Assembly (NCBI GenBank): GCA_965221585.1
Contig: OZ244898.1
Coordinates: 2,852,001 to 2,916,000, forward strand
Source of the DNA: VXYK01 sp965221585
GTDB taxonomy: Bacteria > Actinomycetota > Acidimicrobiia > Acidimicrobiales > Aldehydirespiratoraceae
DNA length: 64,000 nt
Direction of reading: 5' to 3'
Below are positions 34,434 through 44,084 of this stretch, in pieces (the first letter of the stretch is position 1; every line of letters starts with the position of its first letter). The position numbers and the translations under genes are program-made. The notes beneath the pieces are model-generated. The model saw only the letters and a program-made list of their open reading frames with translations, was not told the DNA's origin and searched no databases.

Positions 34434-34520
34434 GGAAGGTTGCCAGAGCGGACGAATGGGGCGGCCTCGAAAGCCGTTGTGGCCTCCGGGTCACCATGGG
34501 TTCGAATCCCATACCTTCCG
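34434..34520 (+). tRNA. tRNA-Ser (CGA)
   Basis: 87-nt class II tRNA with a long variable arm. Acceptor GGAAGGT pairs with ACCTTCC; the anticodon loop CTCGAAA gives anticodon CGA (codon UCG); the T arm contains GGTTCGAATCC. CCA is not encoded (GCC then GCA follows). Confidence 0.95.
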
Positions 34521-34601
34521 CCGCACGAGCACTAGAAGTGTTCTTACCTCGACATTTGACGGCAGTGACTGCTCACGAGCGCGCCGAATCGGTGCTTCAA
34601 A

Positions 34602-35357
34602 CTACGTATGGAGGCCGCACTCGGTCTTGTCTGTGTCTGCCCAGCGGCCCGAGCGTGGGTCGGTGCCGGGCTCAACGGGCCGGGTGCACGGCATGCAGCC
34701 GATCGACGGATAGCCCTGATCCAGCAGAGGGTTGAACGGGACCCGTTCCTGCGCGATGTAATCGGCCACCTGCTCATCGCTCCAGGTCGCGATCGGGTTG
34801 ACCTTCACGAGCCCCCGCAGGTCGCGTGCCACGATGGCGGTCGAGGCTCTGGTCGGAGCCTCGACCCGACGCAGCCCACTCATCCAGGCGGCCTTGCCGG
34901 CGAGGGCGCGATCGAGCTGGCCGGCCTTCACCGCAGCGCAACAGTTCTGCGGATCCGCCACCCATAGATCGGGATACTGCCGGGCCACCGTCATCATCCG
35001 CAGGTTCAGACCGTAGTGACGGCGCACTCGCTCCACCGTCTCCAAGGTCTCGGGAAAGTGGTAGCCGGTGTCGATGAACACCACCTCGACACCTGGGTCG
35101 ACCTTGACCGCCAAGTCAATCAGCACGGCGTCGGTCATCGAGGCAGCCAGGCAAAGGTACGGCGAGAAGTTGTCCACCGCCCATTGGATCGTCTTCTCTG
35201 CAGGCAGGCTCTCGAACTCATCACTCAGCTCAGCCAGCTCAGTGTCGGTGAACTGGATCTCGTCGCGGCGGTGCGGGTCCGCCGTACCGATGTGTGTCGT
35301 TGGGCTGCCGGGGCGCGCATCGGTGACGGGCTGCGGGGGACGGCGACTGTTGCTCAT
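34602..35357 (-). CDS. cysH: Phosphoadenylyl/adenylyl-sulfate reductase (APS reductase type)
   Basis: 251 residues. Assimilatory sulfate reduction: reduces APS (or PAPS) to sulfite with thioredoxin. The PP-loop-like sulfate site begins SPYLCLAASMTDAVLI. Two Cys pairs that bind a [4Fe-4S] cluster are present (NCCAAVK and GCMPC), which marks the APS-reductase subgroup, and the catalytic C-terminal Cys is in ECGLHT. No other cys genes are near. It is divergent from the DM13 gene with an AT-rich dyad in between. Confidence 0.93.
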   Translation of the reverse strand: MSNSRRPPQPVTDARPGSPTTHIGTADPHRRDEIQFTDTELAELSDEFESLPAEKTIQWAVDNFSPYLCLAASMTDAVLIDLAVKVDPGVEVVFIDTGYHFPETLETVERVRRHYGLNLRMMTVARQYPDLWVADPQNCCAAVKAGQLDRALAGKAAWMSGLRRVEAPTRASTAIVARDLRGLVKVNPIATWSDEQVADYIAQERVPFNPLLDQGYPSIGCMPCTRPVEPGTDPRSGRWADTDKTECGLHT

Positions 35358-35413
35358 CGGACATCCGTTGCTGGACTGGCGGACAGATCAGTCGCAAGCG
35401 TAACCCTATTCGT

Positions 35414-35438
35414 GACTAATTAGATCAGATTTATAGTC
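35414..35438. promoter_or_regulatory. AT-rich dyad upstream of cysH
   Basis: GACTA (35414-35418) and TAGTC (35434-35438) bracket a perfect 8-nt palindrome, CTAATTAG (35416-35423), in the 186-base interval between cysH and the DM13 gene. It may be a promoter or a sulfur-responsive operator; no regulator identified. Confidence 0.35.
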
Positions 35439-35543
35439 TTTTGTCGCCGTGGCCCCCGGGAAGGTCGGGAGATCGGATCGCTGACCGGCTGAAATTCGAA
35501 TTGGTTTGTATCGTGCATTGAGTGATGCTCGGACGCCTTGTTG

Positions 35544-36710
35544 ATGAGTAAGACAGTTCGTAACCGGGCCATTGGTGCGGTGGTCGCGGCCGCTGTGCTG
35601 ATTGCGTTGTGGGTGATCGCGCCGGAGATCTACACGGGGGCTGTCAGCGACTGGGACACGTTCCTGAGAGTCGTTGCGTTGATGGCCGGACTGGGCGTCT
35701 GGGTTTGGGGGATCAGGCGGTTTGTCAAGCCGCAAGCCCTGTCGATGGTTGTGGCGTTCACGCCGGTGGTTCTCGTATTGGTCACACAGGTCTGGCCGTA
35801 CGTGCGTCCGGCTACGGAAGTCAACGAAGGCTTCTTGAACCTCAGTGTGAGCGAAGACGAATCGTCCGAGACACCCGACATCGATGAACTCCTGTCGACG
35901 CAGGACTTCGGTGAGCTTGAAGACAATCCGGACATCGACGTGAGCGACTTCATTGATGTCAGCGAATTCATCGACGTGACCGAGGATCCCGACGAAGACC
36001 CAGCGGACCTTGAGGTGCCTGAACCCGATCAAGGCCCTGTCGAGACTCCCGAAACCCCAGAAACCACGCAGCCGGGCCAACAGCCTCAGCCGGAGGAATC
36101 CGAGCAGACGGAGGTGACTCCCGAGCCACCGCCTTCCTCAACCACCACCAGTCCCGAGGTCGTTGTCGAGCCGGAACCAGAACCCGAGACCGAACCTGAG
36201 TCCGAGACCGAGACTGATCTGGAGCCAGAGCCTGAACCAGAACCTGAGACCGAGACCGAACCTGAGACCGAGACTGAGCCGGAGACTGAGCCGGAACCCG
36301 AACCAGAACCGGAACCCGAATCTTCGACCCCGCCGACAACGGCACCACCCACAACAGCACCGCCAACCACCGAAGCTCCGGCCCCTACGACCAGGCTCCT
36401 GCGCAGCGGGTCGTTCCAGGGGCTGACCGGACATCGGGGCAGTGGCACCGTCTCGCTGTTGGCAACCGGAGACAACCTCGAACTCAGATTCAGTTCAGTC
36501 GACATCGGCTCTGGCCCGGACCTGCTGGTCTACCTGGTGTCGGGCAGAAACCAGAAAAGCCCAGGCGGATGCTTCGTCGGAGCACTCCAAGCAGAGCGCG
36601 GCAGCTTCAGCTACGACGTCTCGGAATGCAGCGGTCTCACCAGCGGCGTCTGGACAGTACTGGTGTGGTGCCGCACATTCACTGTCGAAGTAGCCAACGC
36701 AACCTTCTAG
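35544..36710 (+). CDS. Membrane protein with acidic Pro-rich stalk and C-terminal DM13 domain
   Basis: About 388 residues. Two N-terminal membrane helices and possibly a third (AIGAVVAAAVLIALWVI; VALMAGLGVWVWGI; MVVAFTPVVLVLVT) are followed by a long extracytoplasmic stalk of Asp/Glu/Pro/Thr, including a stretch of almost pure E-P-T dipeptides (about residues 205-260). A DM13-like domain follows (LLRSGSFQGLTGHRGSGTVS then LRFSSVDIGSGPDLLVYLV) with Cys residues. DM13 is a predicted electron-transfer or adhesion module, so the protein probably presents it beyond the envelope. ATG 35544 is preferred to TTG codons just upstream. Confidence 0.78.
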   Translation: MSKTVRNRAIGAVVAAAVLIALWVIAPEIYTGAVSDWDTFLRVVALMAGLGVWVWGIRRFVKPQALSMVVAFTPVVLVLVTQVWPYVRPATEVNEGFLNLSVSEDESSETPDIDELLSTQDFGELEDNPDIDVSDFIDVSEFIDVTEDPDEDPADLEVPEPDQGPVETPETPETTQPGQQPQPEESEQTEVTPEPPPSSTTTSPEVVVEPEPEPETEPESETETDLEPEPEPEPETETEPETETEPETEPEPEPEPEPESSTPPTTAPPTTAPPTTEAPAPTTRLLRSGSFQGLTGHRGSGTVSLLATGDNLELRFSSVDIGSGPDLLVYLVSGRNQKSPGGCFVGALQAERGSFSYDVSECSGLTSGVWTVLVWCRTFTVEVANATF

Positions 36711-36729
36711 CCCCGAATCCCGGTCCCTA

Positions 36730-37647
36730 CTAGGGGAAGTGCAGTTTCAGGCCAGCCCGCGGCCAGTCGATCTCGACGAGCTGACCGGTGCCAGACAACG
36801 TGCAGAACGCACGCGGCTCGTCGTCAACGAAACAGATGTTGGTGACCAGAGCATCCGGCAGCGCAACATGCTCCACAGTCGCACCGTCGGGCGAGATCGC
36901 AGTGATGCCGCCGTTGCCGATAGTGGCGACGCAGACCCACCCCTCGCCGTCGACCGCCAACGAGTCAAACAGCTGAGCGCCGGGCGCGCCATGCAGCAGT
37001 TCACCGCCAGTCGAACCCAACAGGTCTGAAGTATCGACAACCCCCGGGGCGGTGACATTCCAGGCCCGCACACGGCCCGTGTGGGTCTCCGCGGCGTAGA
37101 GCCGGGAACCGTCGGGAGACAGCCCGATCCCGTTGGGTGAATCCAGCGGATGAACCCGCTCCACGCACGACGACCCGTCGATGGTGGCGTAGTGCAGGCC
37201 CGTGCGGTCGCTGCTGCGCTCGAAGCGGACACCGTGATCGGTGAACCAGAACCCGCCGTGCTCGTCGAACACCAGGTCGTTGGGCGCACGAAGCGGGCCG
37301 CTGCTGCTCTCGGTGTAAACGGTCTCGACCTCGCCGGTGGCCGGATCGACCCGCTGGATCGAGCCGCCAGTCCAATCCGTCGGTCCCTCACCGGGGATCA
37401 GCAGACCCATCACCTCTTTGAAGTTGAAACAGCCACCGTTGTTGCAGATGTAGACCATGCCGTCGGGACCGTAGGCCGCGCCGTTCGGTCCCCCGCCGCA
37501 GTCCGCCACGACCGTCACCTCACCGTCCGGGGTAACCCTGCTCAACGTGCCACGGGCGATCTCCACGAGCAGCACGCTCCCGTCGGCTTCAGCAATCGGC
37601 CCTTCCGGGAACTTCAGTCCCGTCGCAATCACCCGAGGTTCACTCAT
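36730..37647 (-). CDS. SMP-30/gluconolactonase family protein
   Basis: 305-residue six-bladed propeller lactonase. Landmarks: LKFPEGPIAEADGS at the first metal Glu, PNGAAYGPDGMVYICNNGG, RAPNDLVFDEHGGFWFTD with the metal Asn/Asp, and LDSPNGIGLSPDGSRLY. All expected metal-binding positions (Glu, Asn, Asp) appear present, so an active calcium-dependent lactonase is plausible. Substrate unspecified (sugar lactone or other). It lies 79 bases downstream of pncA on the same strand, but the function is unrelated. Confidence 0.88.
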   Translation of the reverse strand: MSEPRVIATGLKFPEGPIAEADGSVLLVEIARGTLSRVTPDGEVTVVADCGGGPNGAAYGPDGMVYICNNGGCFNFKEVMGLLIPGEGPTDWTGGSIQRVDPATGEVETVYTESSSGPLRAPNDLVFDEHGGFWFTDHGVRFERSSDRTGLHYATIDGSSCVERVHPLDSPNGIGLSPDGSRLYAAETHTGRVRAWNVTAPGVVDTSDLLGSTGGELLHGAPGAQLFDSLAVDGEGWVCVATIGNGGITAISPDGATVEHVALPDALVTNICFVDDEPRAFCTLSGTGQLVEIDWPRAGLKLHFP

Positions 37648-37726
37648 CGCCGCACAGTAACCCCACCCGCCTCACCTCCGCCACCACGAACCTCAGCGCC
37701 GGAGCACCAACAAACGGCGTCGGGGG

Positions 37727-38299
37727 CTAGGCGAGGGTGACGCCGGCGGTGGTGAGTTCGGTCAGGGCGGCTGCGGTGGTTTCGGGGGCGACACCGGCAC
37801 AGTGCTCGAGCAGCACAGTCGTGTCGAAACCGGCGGCCACTGCATCGAGCGCCGTGGCCCGAACACAGTGATCGGTCGCCAGACCGACCACATCCACCCC
37901 AGACACGCCCCGCTCAGTGAGCCAATCCCCGAGCAGCACCGACTCGTCAGAGGCCGCGCCCCCGTCGAAACCCGTGTAGCTCGCAGTCGTGCGGCCCTTC
38001 AGAAACACCTCGTCGACCGCAATGTCCAAGTCGGGGTGAAAGGCCGCGCCTTCGCTGTCGGCCACGCAATGCACCGGCCAGGTATCGACAAAGTTCGGGC
38101 CGACCTCCGGATCGGCAAAATGCTCACCCGGGTCGACATGCCAATCCTTGGTGGCAACAACCAGCCCGTACGCCCCACCGGCACGGTCCAAACCCGCCAA
38201 CTCCGTGATCGAACGAGCCACCGCACCGCCGCCGTCCACCGCCAGAGAACCGCCCTCGCAGAAATCGTTCTGAACATCAACAACGATCAACGCCTTCAT
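37727..38299 (-). CDS. pncA: Nicotinamidase
   Basis: About 190-residue isochorismatase-fold amidase. Catalytic triad candidates: Asp in VVDVQNDFCEGG, Lys in VFLKGRT, and Cys in VVGLATDHCVRATALDA. The metal site DxH appears in the DWHVDPGEHF region. It converts nicotinamide to nicotinate for NAD salvage. ATG 38299 overlaps the pncB stop by four bases, so the two salvage enzymes are translationally coupled. Confidence 0.94.
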   Translation of the reverse strand: MKALIVVDVQNDFCEGGSLAVDGGGAVARSITELAGLDRAGGAYGLVVATKDWHVDPGEHFADPEVGPNFVDTWPVHCVADSEGAAFHPDLDIAVDEVFLKGRTTASYTGFDGGAASDESVLLGDWLTERGVSGVDVVGLATDHCVRATALDAVAAGFDTTVLLEHCAGVAPETTAAALTELTTAGVTLA

Positions 38300-39663
38300 C
38301 GGCTCAGACCTCCATTGCTGTTGACAACCGCCGCTGACAGCGGTTCCTCCACACCTTCCCAAATTGTAGGCACAGCAGGGGTGGTTGCAGGCCAAGGAGT
38401 CCTGTCTTCGTCAAGCAGACGCTCACGCCGCTCCGCGCAGCGGGCACGAGCCTCGCTCACGTCGGTCAGATTGGCGACGACCTCGCCGTCACGCAACAGC
38501 GGCACCTGCGGGCACATCGAATTCTCGGGCACGTCCACCGGAAGGACCGACAGCACCTCGGCAAGAAACCGACCATCGGAATCGTAGGTACGATGCACCG
38601 CCTTGTGGCCACCGATCGTGCGTTTCCCAGGGGAGTGCTTGCCGACCGCACGCAGCGGGGTCGGATCGTCGCCATCGGCGATCGACACCAGCTTGTAGAC
38701 CATCGAAGCGGTCGGATGGCCCGAACCGGTCACCAGGCTCGTGCCGACCAGGTAGGCGTCGATCGGCGCGCCCGCCATCTCCAGATCCGCAATCAGGAAC
38801 TCGTCGAGGTCACTCGACACCACGATCCGGCAGTCAACCGCACCCAGCTCGTCGAGCAAGCGGCGCGCCGCTCGACTGTCGTCAAGGAGCTCGCCGCTGT
38901 CGATCCGCACAGCCCCGATCCCGGGGCCCACCACATCGACCGCTCGACGGATTCCTTCCATCACGTCGAACGTGTCGACAAGATACGTCGACCCGACACC
39001 CAGGGTGTCGCGCTGCACCGTGAAGGCCTCCTCCTCGCTGGCGTGGGCCAGCACGAAAGCGTGCGCTGTGGTCCCACCGGTGGGGATGCCATGCCGCCGG
39101 CCCGCCTCCAGATTGGAGGTCGTGTCGAACCCGCCCACATGCGCGGCGCGTGCAGCAGCCACAGCCGATTCCGGATCGGTGCGCCGTGAGCCTCCCTCCA
39201 CCAGCAGGCGACCACCTGCAGCGTCGGCCACCCGGGCAGCCGCCGAAGCAACCGCGCAGTCGTGGTTAAGCACCGAGAGCAGAACCGTTTCAAGCACCAC
39301 GCACTCGGCGAACGAGCCGGCCACCGACAGCACCGGGCTGTACGGGAAGAACAATTCTCCTTCGGCGTAACCGGTGATGTCGCCTCCGAAGCGGTAGTTG
39401 CGCAGCCAGTCGGCCATCAGTTCGTCCTGGACGACTCCGCAGGCCTGCAGATGGTCGACCGTGCCGTCATCGAATCGGAAACGTTCAACTGCGTCCACCA
39501 GACGGTCGATGCCCGCCACCACCCCATAGGCTCGGCCCTCGGGCAGGCGTCGGGCGAAGACCTCGAAAACCGAGCGCCGTGAGGCGACCCCCGATTTGAG
39601 GGTCGATTCCACCATGGTCAACTCATAGTGGTCGGTGAAAAGCGCGCTGGAGGAGCGTTCCAT
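38296..39663 (-). CDS. pncB: Nicotinate phosphoribosyltransferase
   Basis: 455-residue enzyme. Landmarks: FTDHYELTMVESTLKSG at the N-terminus, FEVFARRLPEGR, the phosphohistidine-region-like GGTTAHAFVLAH, and VRIDSGELLDDSRAARRLLD near the PRPP site. It makes nicotinate mononucleotide from nicotinate and PRPP with ATP. It forms a two-gene salvage operon with pncA. ATG 39663 lies 38 bases from the divergent ABC exporter start, so promoters overlap. Confidence 0.95.
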   Translation of the reverse strand: MERSSSALFTDHYELTMVESTLKSGVASRRSVFEVFARRLPEGRAYGVVAGIDRLVDAVERFRFDDGTVDHLQACGVVQDELMADWLRNYRFGGDITGYAEGELFFPYSPVLSVAGSFAECVVLETVLLSVLNHDCAVASAAARVADAAGGRLLVEGGSRRTDPESAVAAARAAHVGGFDTTSNLEAGRRHGIPTGGTTAHAFVLAHASEEEAFTVQRDTLGVGSTYLVDTFDVMEGIRRAVDVVGPGIGAVRIDSGELLDDSRAARRLLDELGAVDCRIVVSSDLDEFLIADLEMAGAPIDAYLVGTSLVTGSGHPTASMVYKLVSIADGDDPTPLRAVGKHSPGKRTIGGHKAVHRTYDSDGRFLAEVLSVLPVDVPENSMCPQVPLLRDGEVVANLTDVSEARARCAERRERLLDEDRTPWPATTPAVPTIWEGVEEPLSAAVVNSNGGLSR

Positions 39664-39701
39664 CGCGTATCACGCTAGCGGGGTCTGCGTAGGCTCACGG
39701 T

Positions 39702-41567
39702 ATGACCGCGTCGAGTCCGTTCCAGGTGATGCACTCGATGACGGCGGACCGTTCCGGCATCGAAGGCAAGCAGTTCAACAGGGAGACGAGGCGCCGTGTG
39801 CTTGCCTTCGCCCGTCCCTACCGCTGGTCGATCGTCGTCTATCTGACGATCATCGTGACGTCGACGTTCCTCGGGCTGCTGCCTCCGTTGCTGATCCGCC
39901 AGATATTCGACGTGGCGATCGTCGACAGCAACGGGGGCTACCTGAACCTGCTGTTTTTCGTGATGGTCGGTGCCGCCGCGGCCGAGGCTCTGCTGTCGCT
40001 GGTGGAACGCTGGTTGAGTTCACGGATCGGAGAGGGGTTGATCTTCGACCTGCGCGTGCGGCTGTTCGATCACGTGCAGCGGATGCCTCTCGCCTTCTTC
40101 ACCCGCACCCAGACCGGCACCCTGATCAGCCGTCTGAACAACGATGTGATCGGCGCGCAGAGGGCCTTCACCGGCACGCTGGGAACGGTCGTCGGCAACC
40201 TGATCACGCTCACGGGGACACTGATCGCCATGCTGATCCTGGAATGGCGCCTGACCCTGCTGGCCATCATCATCCTGCCGGTGTTCGTTCTTCCCGCCCG
40301 ACGGGTCGGGGCCAGCCTGCAGGACATAACCCGCGAGTCGATGACTCTCAACGCCTCGATGAACAACACCATGACCGAGCGGTTCAACGTGGCCGGGGCG
40401 CTGCTCGTCAAGCTCTTCGGGCGTCACGGCGCCGAGGCCGACGACTTCTCGGACCGTGCGGGCCGGGTGCGCGACATCGGTGTCCGCAGCGCCATGTACA
40501 GCCGAGTGTTCCTGGTTGCGTTGACCATGGTGGGTGCGGTCGGCACCGCCATCATCTACTGGCTGGGCGGGCACCTGGTCATCGACGGGGCCATCACCAT
40601 CGGCACGCTGGCCGCGCTGGGCCTCTACACAGTGCGGATCTATCTGCCTCTCACCAGCCTCTCCAACGCCCGGGTGGACGTGATGACTGCGTTCGTGAGC
40701 TTCGAGCGGGTGTTCGAGGTTCTCGACGCTCCCAACGCCATCGTCGACGCTCCCGATGCCGTCGATCTGGTCGACCCGCAGGGCGAGGTTCGCTTCGACC
40801 ATGTCGACTTCCGTTACCCGGACCCGCCCGAAGGCACCCCCGCGTCACTGGGCGGAGACGAGTCGACCGCTTCGCTCGGCGACGTCCTGAGCGACATCGA
40901 TCTGACCGTCGCCCCCGGCCAGATGGTCGCCATCGTCGGTCCGTCGGGTTCGGGCAAGACCACGCTCACCTCGCTGGTTCCCCGTCTCTACGACGTCACC
41001 GCCGGGGCGATCACAGTCGACGGCCGTGATGTGCGTTCGTTGACCCAGGATTCTCTGCGCCGTGCGATCGGCGTGGTGAGCCAGGACCCGCACCTGTTCC
41101 ACGACACGGTGCGCATGAACCTGCGCTACGCCGACACCGAGGCAAGCCAGGCTGAGATCGAAGCGGCGTGTCGGGCGGCCCGGATCCACGATGTGATCGC
41201 GGCCCTCCCGGAGGGCTACGACACGATCGTCGGGGAGCGCGGCTACCGGCTGTCGGGCGGTGAGAAGCAGCGCTTGGCGATCGCTCGGATGCTGCTGAAG
41301 AATCCGGCCATCGTGGTGCTCGACGAGGCGACCAGTCATCTCGACACCGAGAACGAGGCGCACGTGCAGGAGGCGCTGGCCAACGCTCTGGCCGGTCGTT
41401 CGTCTCTGGTGATCGCCCATCGCCTCTCGACGATCACCGACGCCGACCTCATCATCGTGCTCGAGGAGGGCCGGATTGTTGAGAGCGGCACACACGACGA
41501 ACTGCGCCACCGCGGCGGTCTTTACGAGGAGCTCTATGAAGGGCTGGTCCGTGCGGATTACGCCTAG
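39702..41567 (+). CDS. ABC exporter half-transporter (multidrug/lipid type)
   Basis: 621 residues: six-helix membrane domain (residues about 40-340), then ATPase. Walker A GPSGSGKTTL, signature LSGGEKQRLAIARML, Walker B IVVLDEATSHLD and the switch His in IAHRLST are all canonical. An insertion of about 15 residues precedes the Walker A region (EGTPASLGGDESTASLGD). Acts as a homodimer or with an unlinked partner. Export substrate cannot be predicted. Confidence 0.94.
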   Translation: MTASSPFQVMHSMTADRSGIEGKQFNRETRRRVLAFARPYRWSIVVYLTIIVTSTFLGLLPPLLIRQIFDVAIVDSNGGYLNLLFFVMVGAAAAEALLSLVERWLSSRIGEGLIFDLRVRLFDHVQRMPLAFFTRTQTGTLISRLNNDVIGAQRAFTGTLGTVVGNLITLTGTLIAMLILEWRLTLLAIIILPVFVLPARRVGASLQDITRESMTLNASMNNTMTERFNVAGALLVKLFGRHGAEADDFSDRAGRVRDIGVRSAMYSRVFLVALTMVGAVGTAIIYWLGGHLVIDGAITIGTLAALGLYTVRIYLPLTSLSNARVDVMTAFVSFERVFEVLDAPNAIVDAPDAVDLVDPQGEVRFDHVDFRYPDPPEGTPASLGGDESTASLGDVLSDIDLTVAPGQMVAIVGPSGSGKTTLTSLVPRLYDVTAGAITVDGRDVRSLTQDSLRRAIGVVSQDPHLFHDTVRMNLRYADTEASQAEIEAACRAARIHDVIAALPEGYDTIVGERGYRLSGGEKQRLAIARMLLKNPAIVVLDEATSHLDTENEAHVQEALANALAGRSSLVIAHRLSTITDADLIIVLEEGRIVESGTHDELRHRGGLYEELYEGLVRADYA

Positions 41568-41578
41568 GCTGTACTGCT

Positions 41579-42820
41579 GTGCTCGACGCAACCGACCTGA
41601 ACGATCTTAAGAGCAACGCCCCCTGTGAAACGGTCGTAGTGAGGGTGACCGGGCCGGACCGTCCCGGAGTAACGGCGGGTTTGATGTCAATCCTGGCCAA
41701 CGCCGGTGCCGAGGTTATCGACATAGAACAGATCGTGATCTGCAACCAACTCAACCTCGGTTTGGCACTGGAAGTGCCCAAGGGTCGAGACCTGCTCAAA
41801 GAAGTTCTTCTGTTCGGTTGGGAACAAGGCATGGTGATCGGTTTCGACATGGTGCAGAACACCGACACTGAACCCACGCAGCCCGGAATGGTGGTTACCC
41901 TGCTCGGTCCGGATCTGAACCCGACCGAAGTCGGCGCGGCAGCGGCCGCTATAGCCGATGCCGGAGCCAACATCGACCGCATCACCCGGTTGTCGAGGTT
42001 CCCGGTGATGAGTTACGAAATGCTGGTCAGAAACGGAGATGTCGCCAGGTTGCGGTCCAACCTCATGCTCGCCTCTGCAACCCACACCAGAATGGACATC
42101 GCTGTTCAGCCCGAGGGCATCGACCGGCGGGCCAAACGACTGATCGTGCTGGATGTCGATTCAACCATCATCCAGGACGAAGTGATTGATCTGCTGGCCG
42201 AAGAGGCCGGATGTCTCGAAGTCGTTCAAAAGCTCACTGCCGAGGCCATGGCCGGTGCAATCGACTTCGAGGTATCGCTGCGCCAACGAGTGCAGTACCT
42301 GAAGGGTCTGGACCAGTCGCACGTAGCACGGGCGCAGGCGAGGATGCGTTACACACCCGGTGCCCGTACCTTCGCACGCACATTGAGACGCCTCGGGTAC
42401 ACGATGGCGATCGTGTCGGGCGGGTTCACGGTGTTCACAGACCGTATCGCCGAAGAATTCCGCCTCGATCATGCCCACGCCAACGTATTGGAAGTCGTCG
42501 ACGGCAAGCTCACCGGCGAACTTGTCGGCCCGATCGTGGACCGTGAACGTAAAGCCGAGTGTCTGCGTTCGATCGCCGAAGAAACCAGTGTTCCGTTGTC
42601 GCAGACCGTGGCCGTCGGCGACGGCGCCAATGACCTCGACATGCTCAGCGAGGCGGGCCTCGGAATCGCTTTCAACGCCAAACCGATCGTTTCTGAAGCC
42701 GCCGACACGGCCTTGTCGGTCCCCTACCTCGACGCCATCCTGTTCGTTCTCGGCATACCCCGAGAGCATGTGGAAGCAGCTGACCGCAGCGACGAACAGG
42801 CCAACGCGATCCTGAACTAG
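41579..42820 (+). CDS. serB: Phosphoserine phosphatase with tandem ACT domains
   Basis: 413 residues, the length of mycobacterial SerB2. Two N-terminal ACT domains (VRVTGPDRPGVTAGLM; VTLLGPDLNPTEVGAA) precede a HAD phosphatase: nucleophile Asp in LDVDSTIIQDE, IVSGGFTVFTD, and metal-binding AVGDGANDLDML. Final step of serine biosynthesis; the ACT domains suggest serine feedback. GTG start, 11 bases after the ABC gene. Confidence 0.95.
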   Translation: MLDATDLNDLKSNAPCETVVVRVTGPDRPGVTAGLMSILANAGAEVIDIEQIVICNQLNLGLALEVPKGRDLLKEVLLFGWEQGMVIGFDMVQNTDTEPTQPGMVVTLLGPDLNPTEVGAAAAAIADAGANIDRITRLSRFPVMSYEMLVRNGDVARLRSNLMLASATHTRMDIAVQPEGIDRRAKRLIVLDVDSTIIQDEVIDLLAEEAGCLEVVQKLTAEAMAGAIDFEVSLRQRVQYLKGLDQSHVARAQARMRYTPGARTFARTLRRLGYTMAIVSGGFTVFTDRIAEEFRLDHAHANVLEVVDGKLTGELVGPIVDRERKAECLRSIAEETSVPLSQTVAVGDGANDLDMLSEAGLGIAFNAKPIVSEAADTALSVPYLDAILFVLGIPREHVEAADRSDEQANAILN

Positions 42821-42827
42821 TTCTGCC

Positions 42828-44039
42828 GTGCGGCACAGGGCCGATAAACACAGGGCCGATCAAACCAGGGCCGACCCGGCAAGAATTTTCCTGGCCAGCA
42901 CCGCGGTGCTGGCCGCGGGCACCAACGCCAAGTGGATCGTGTTCATGCCACGGCTGGTCGACGACCTGCGCCTGGAGCCCTACCAACTGGCACTGCTCGG
43001 TGTCGCACTTGAACTCAGCGCCCTGCTCAGCGAGATCCCGACCGGAGCTGTCGCAGACATGGTCAGTCGCCGGCTGTCGATCATCGCCTCGTTTCTCATC
43101 ATGGGGCCGATAATGGCGCTCGCCGGCGTGTTCGAGAATCTCTGGTTGATCGCTTTGGCGCTGGTCGGCTGGGGGTTTGCTTGGACGCTGCAGAGCGGTG
43201 CAGACGTGGCCTGGTTGACCGATGAGCTGCGGAGTCACGGTCGGGTCGATCGGTTGTTGATCCGCCGGGCCCGGGTCCAGTTGACGGCGAACGCCCTGGG
43301 CGTGCCGATTGCGTTGGCTCTGGTCGCGGTTACCACTCGGACAACCGCCATCGTCATCGCGGGCGCAGCGGTCTCCCTGTGGGGTCTGGTGCTGATCGTG
43401 ATCATGCCCGAGGCCGGATTCGAGCGGTCTGCGAGGGCTGCCGGCGCTGAGTTCAAGCGCATTGTTGTACTCGGGTCGAGGTTGGTCGCTGGTATTCGAC
43501 CGTTGCGTCTGTTGGTGATTTCGACGGTGTTCATCGGCTTGGGTTCAGGGCTGGTCGACTATCTCGACCTCGCCCGTCTGCTTTCCACGCCCGTCCCCGG
43601 CGGGGTTGACGAAGTGTTCCTCTACGGCGCGTTGGCCTTGGTTCAAGCTGGTACGGGCATCGTCCTGGTGCGTCTGGTCGAGCGTCGCTTCATCGATGTT
43701 CCCGCCGCTCGGATGCTGTCGTTGCTGATGTTGGGCGCCGGCGTGGCGATCGTGGTGGCCGGCGGTGCGAATCTGGCTTGGGCGGTGTTCGTGGGTCTGG
43801 TGATGCAGGAGGCGTTGCGGATGACGGCCGAGCCGTTCATCACAATGATCGCCAACGCACACAGCGAGTCGGAGGTTCGGGCGACGGTGCTGTCGTTCGT
43901 CAGCCAGGCATACGCCAGCGGGGAGATTCTCAGCGGAATCACGCTGGGCGTGTTGGCGTCGGTTGCCGGTATTCCTGTGGCGTTCGCTGTCGGCGCTGGG
44001 ATCGTGGCGGTGTCTGCTCTGATTTCATCGCGGATCTGA
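42828..44039 (+). CDS. MFS transporter
   Basis: 403 residues with about twelve hydrophobic segments. It includes the MFS loop-2-3 region (GAVADMVSRRLSIIASF) and a symmetric second half (RRFIDVPAARMLSLLMLGAG). Probably a proton-driven efflux or uptake carrier; substrate unknown. The GTG at 42828 starts eight bases after serB. The first 20 residues contain a small duplicated RADKHRADQTRADPA string, so the true start could be slightly downstream. Confidence 0.88.
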   Translation: MRHRADKHRADQTRADPARIFLASTAVLAAGTNAKWIVFMPRLVDDLRLEPYQLALLGVALELSALLSEIPTGAVADMVSRRLSIIASFLIMGPIMALAGVFENLWLIALALVGWGFAWTLQSGADVAWLTDELRSHGRVDRLLIRRARVQLTANALGVPIALALVAVTTRTTAIVIAGAAVSLWGLVLIVIMPEAGFERSARAAGAEFKRIVVLGSRLVAGIRPLRLLVISTVFIGLGSGLVDYLDLARLLSTPVPGGVDEVFLYGALALVQAGTGIVLVRLVERRFIDVPAARMLSLLMLGAGVAIVVAGGANLAWAVFVGLVMQEALRMTAEPFITMIANAHSESEVRATVLSFVSQAYASGEILSGITLGVLASVAGIPVAFAVGAGIVAVSALISSRI

Positions 44040-44084
44040 ATCGTCGACGCGCCACTGTCACCATCGGGGAGTACGGTCGTCTGC

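Noticed and set aside
42828..42900. Repeated RADKHRADQTRADPA codons as a repeat element
   Set aside because: Too short and within the coding start; more likely local slippage or an upstream non-coding start.
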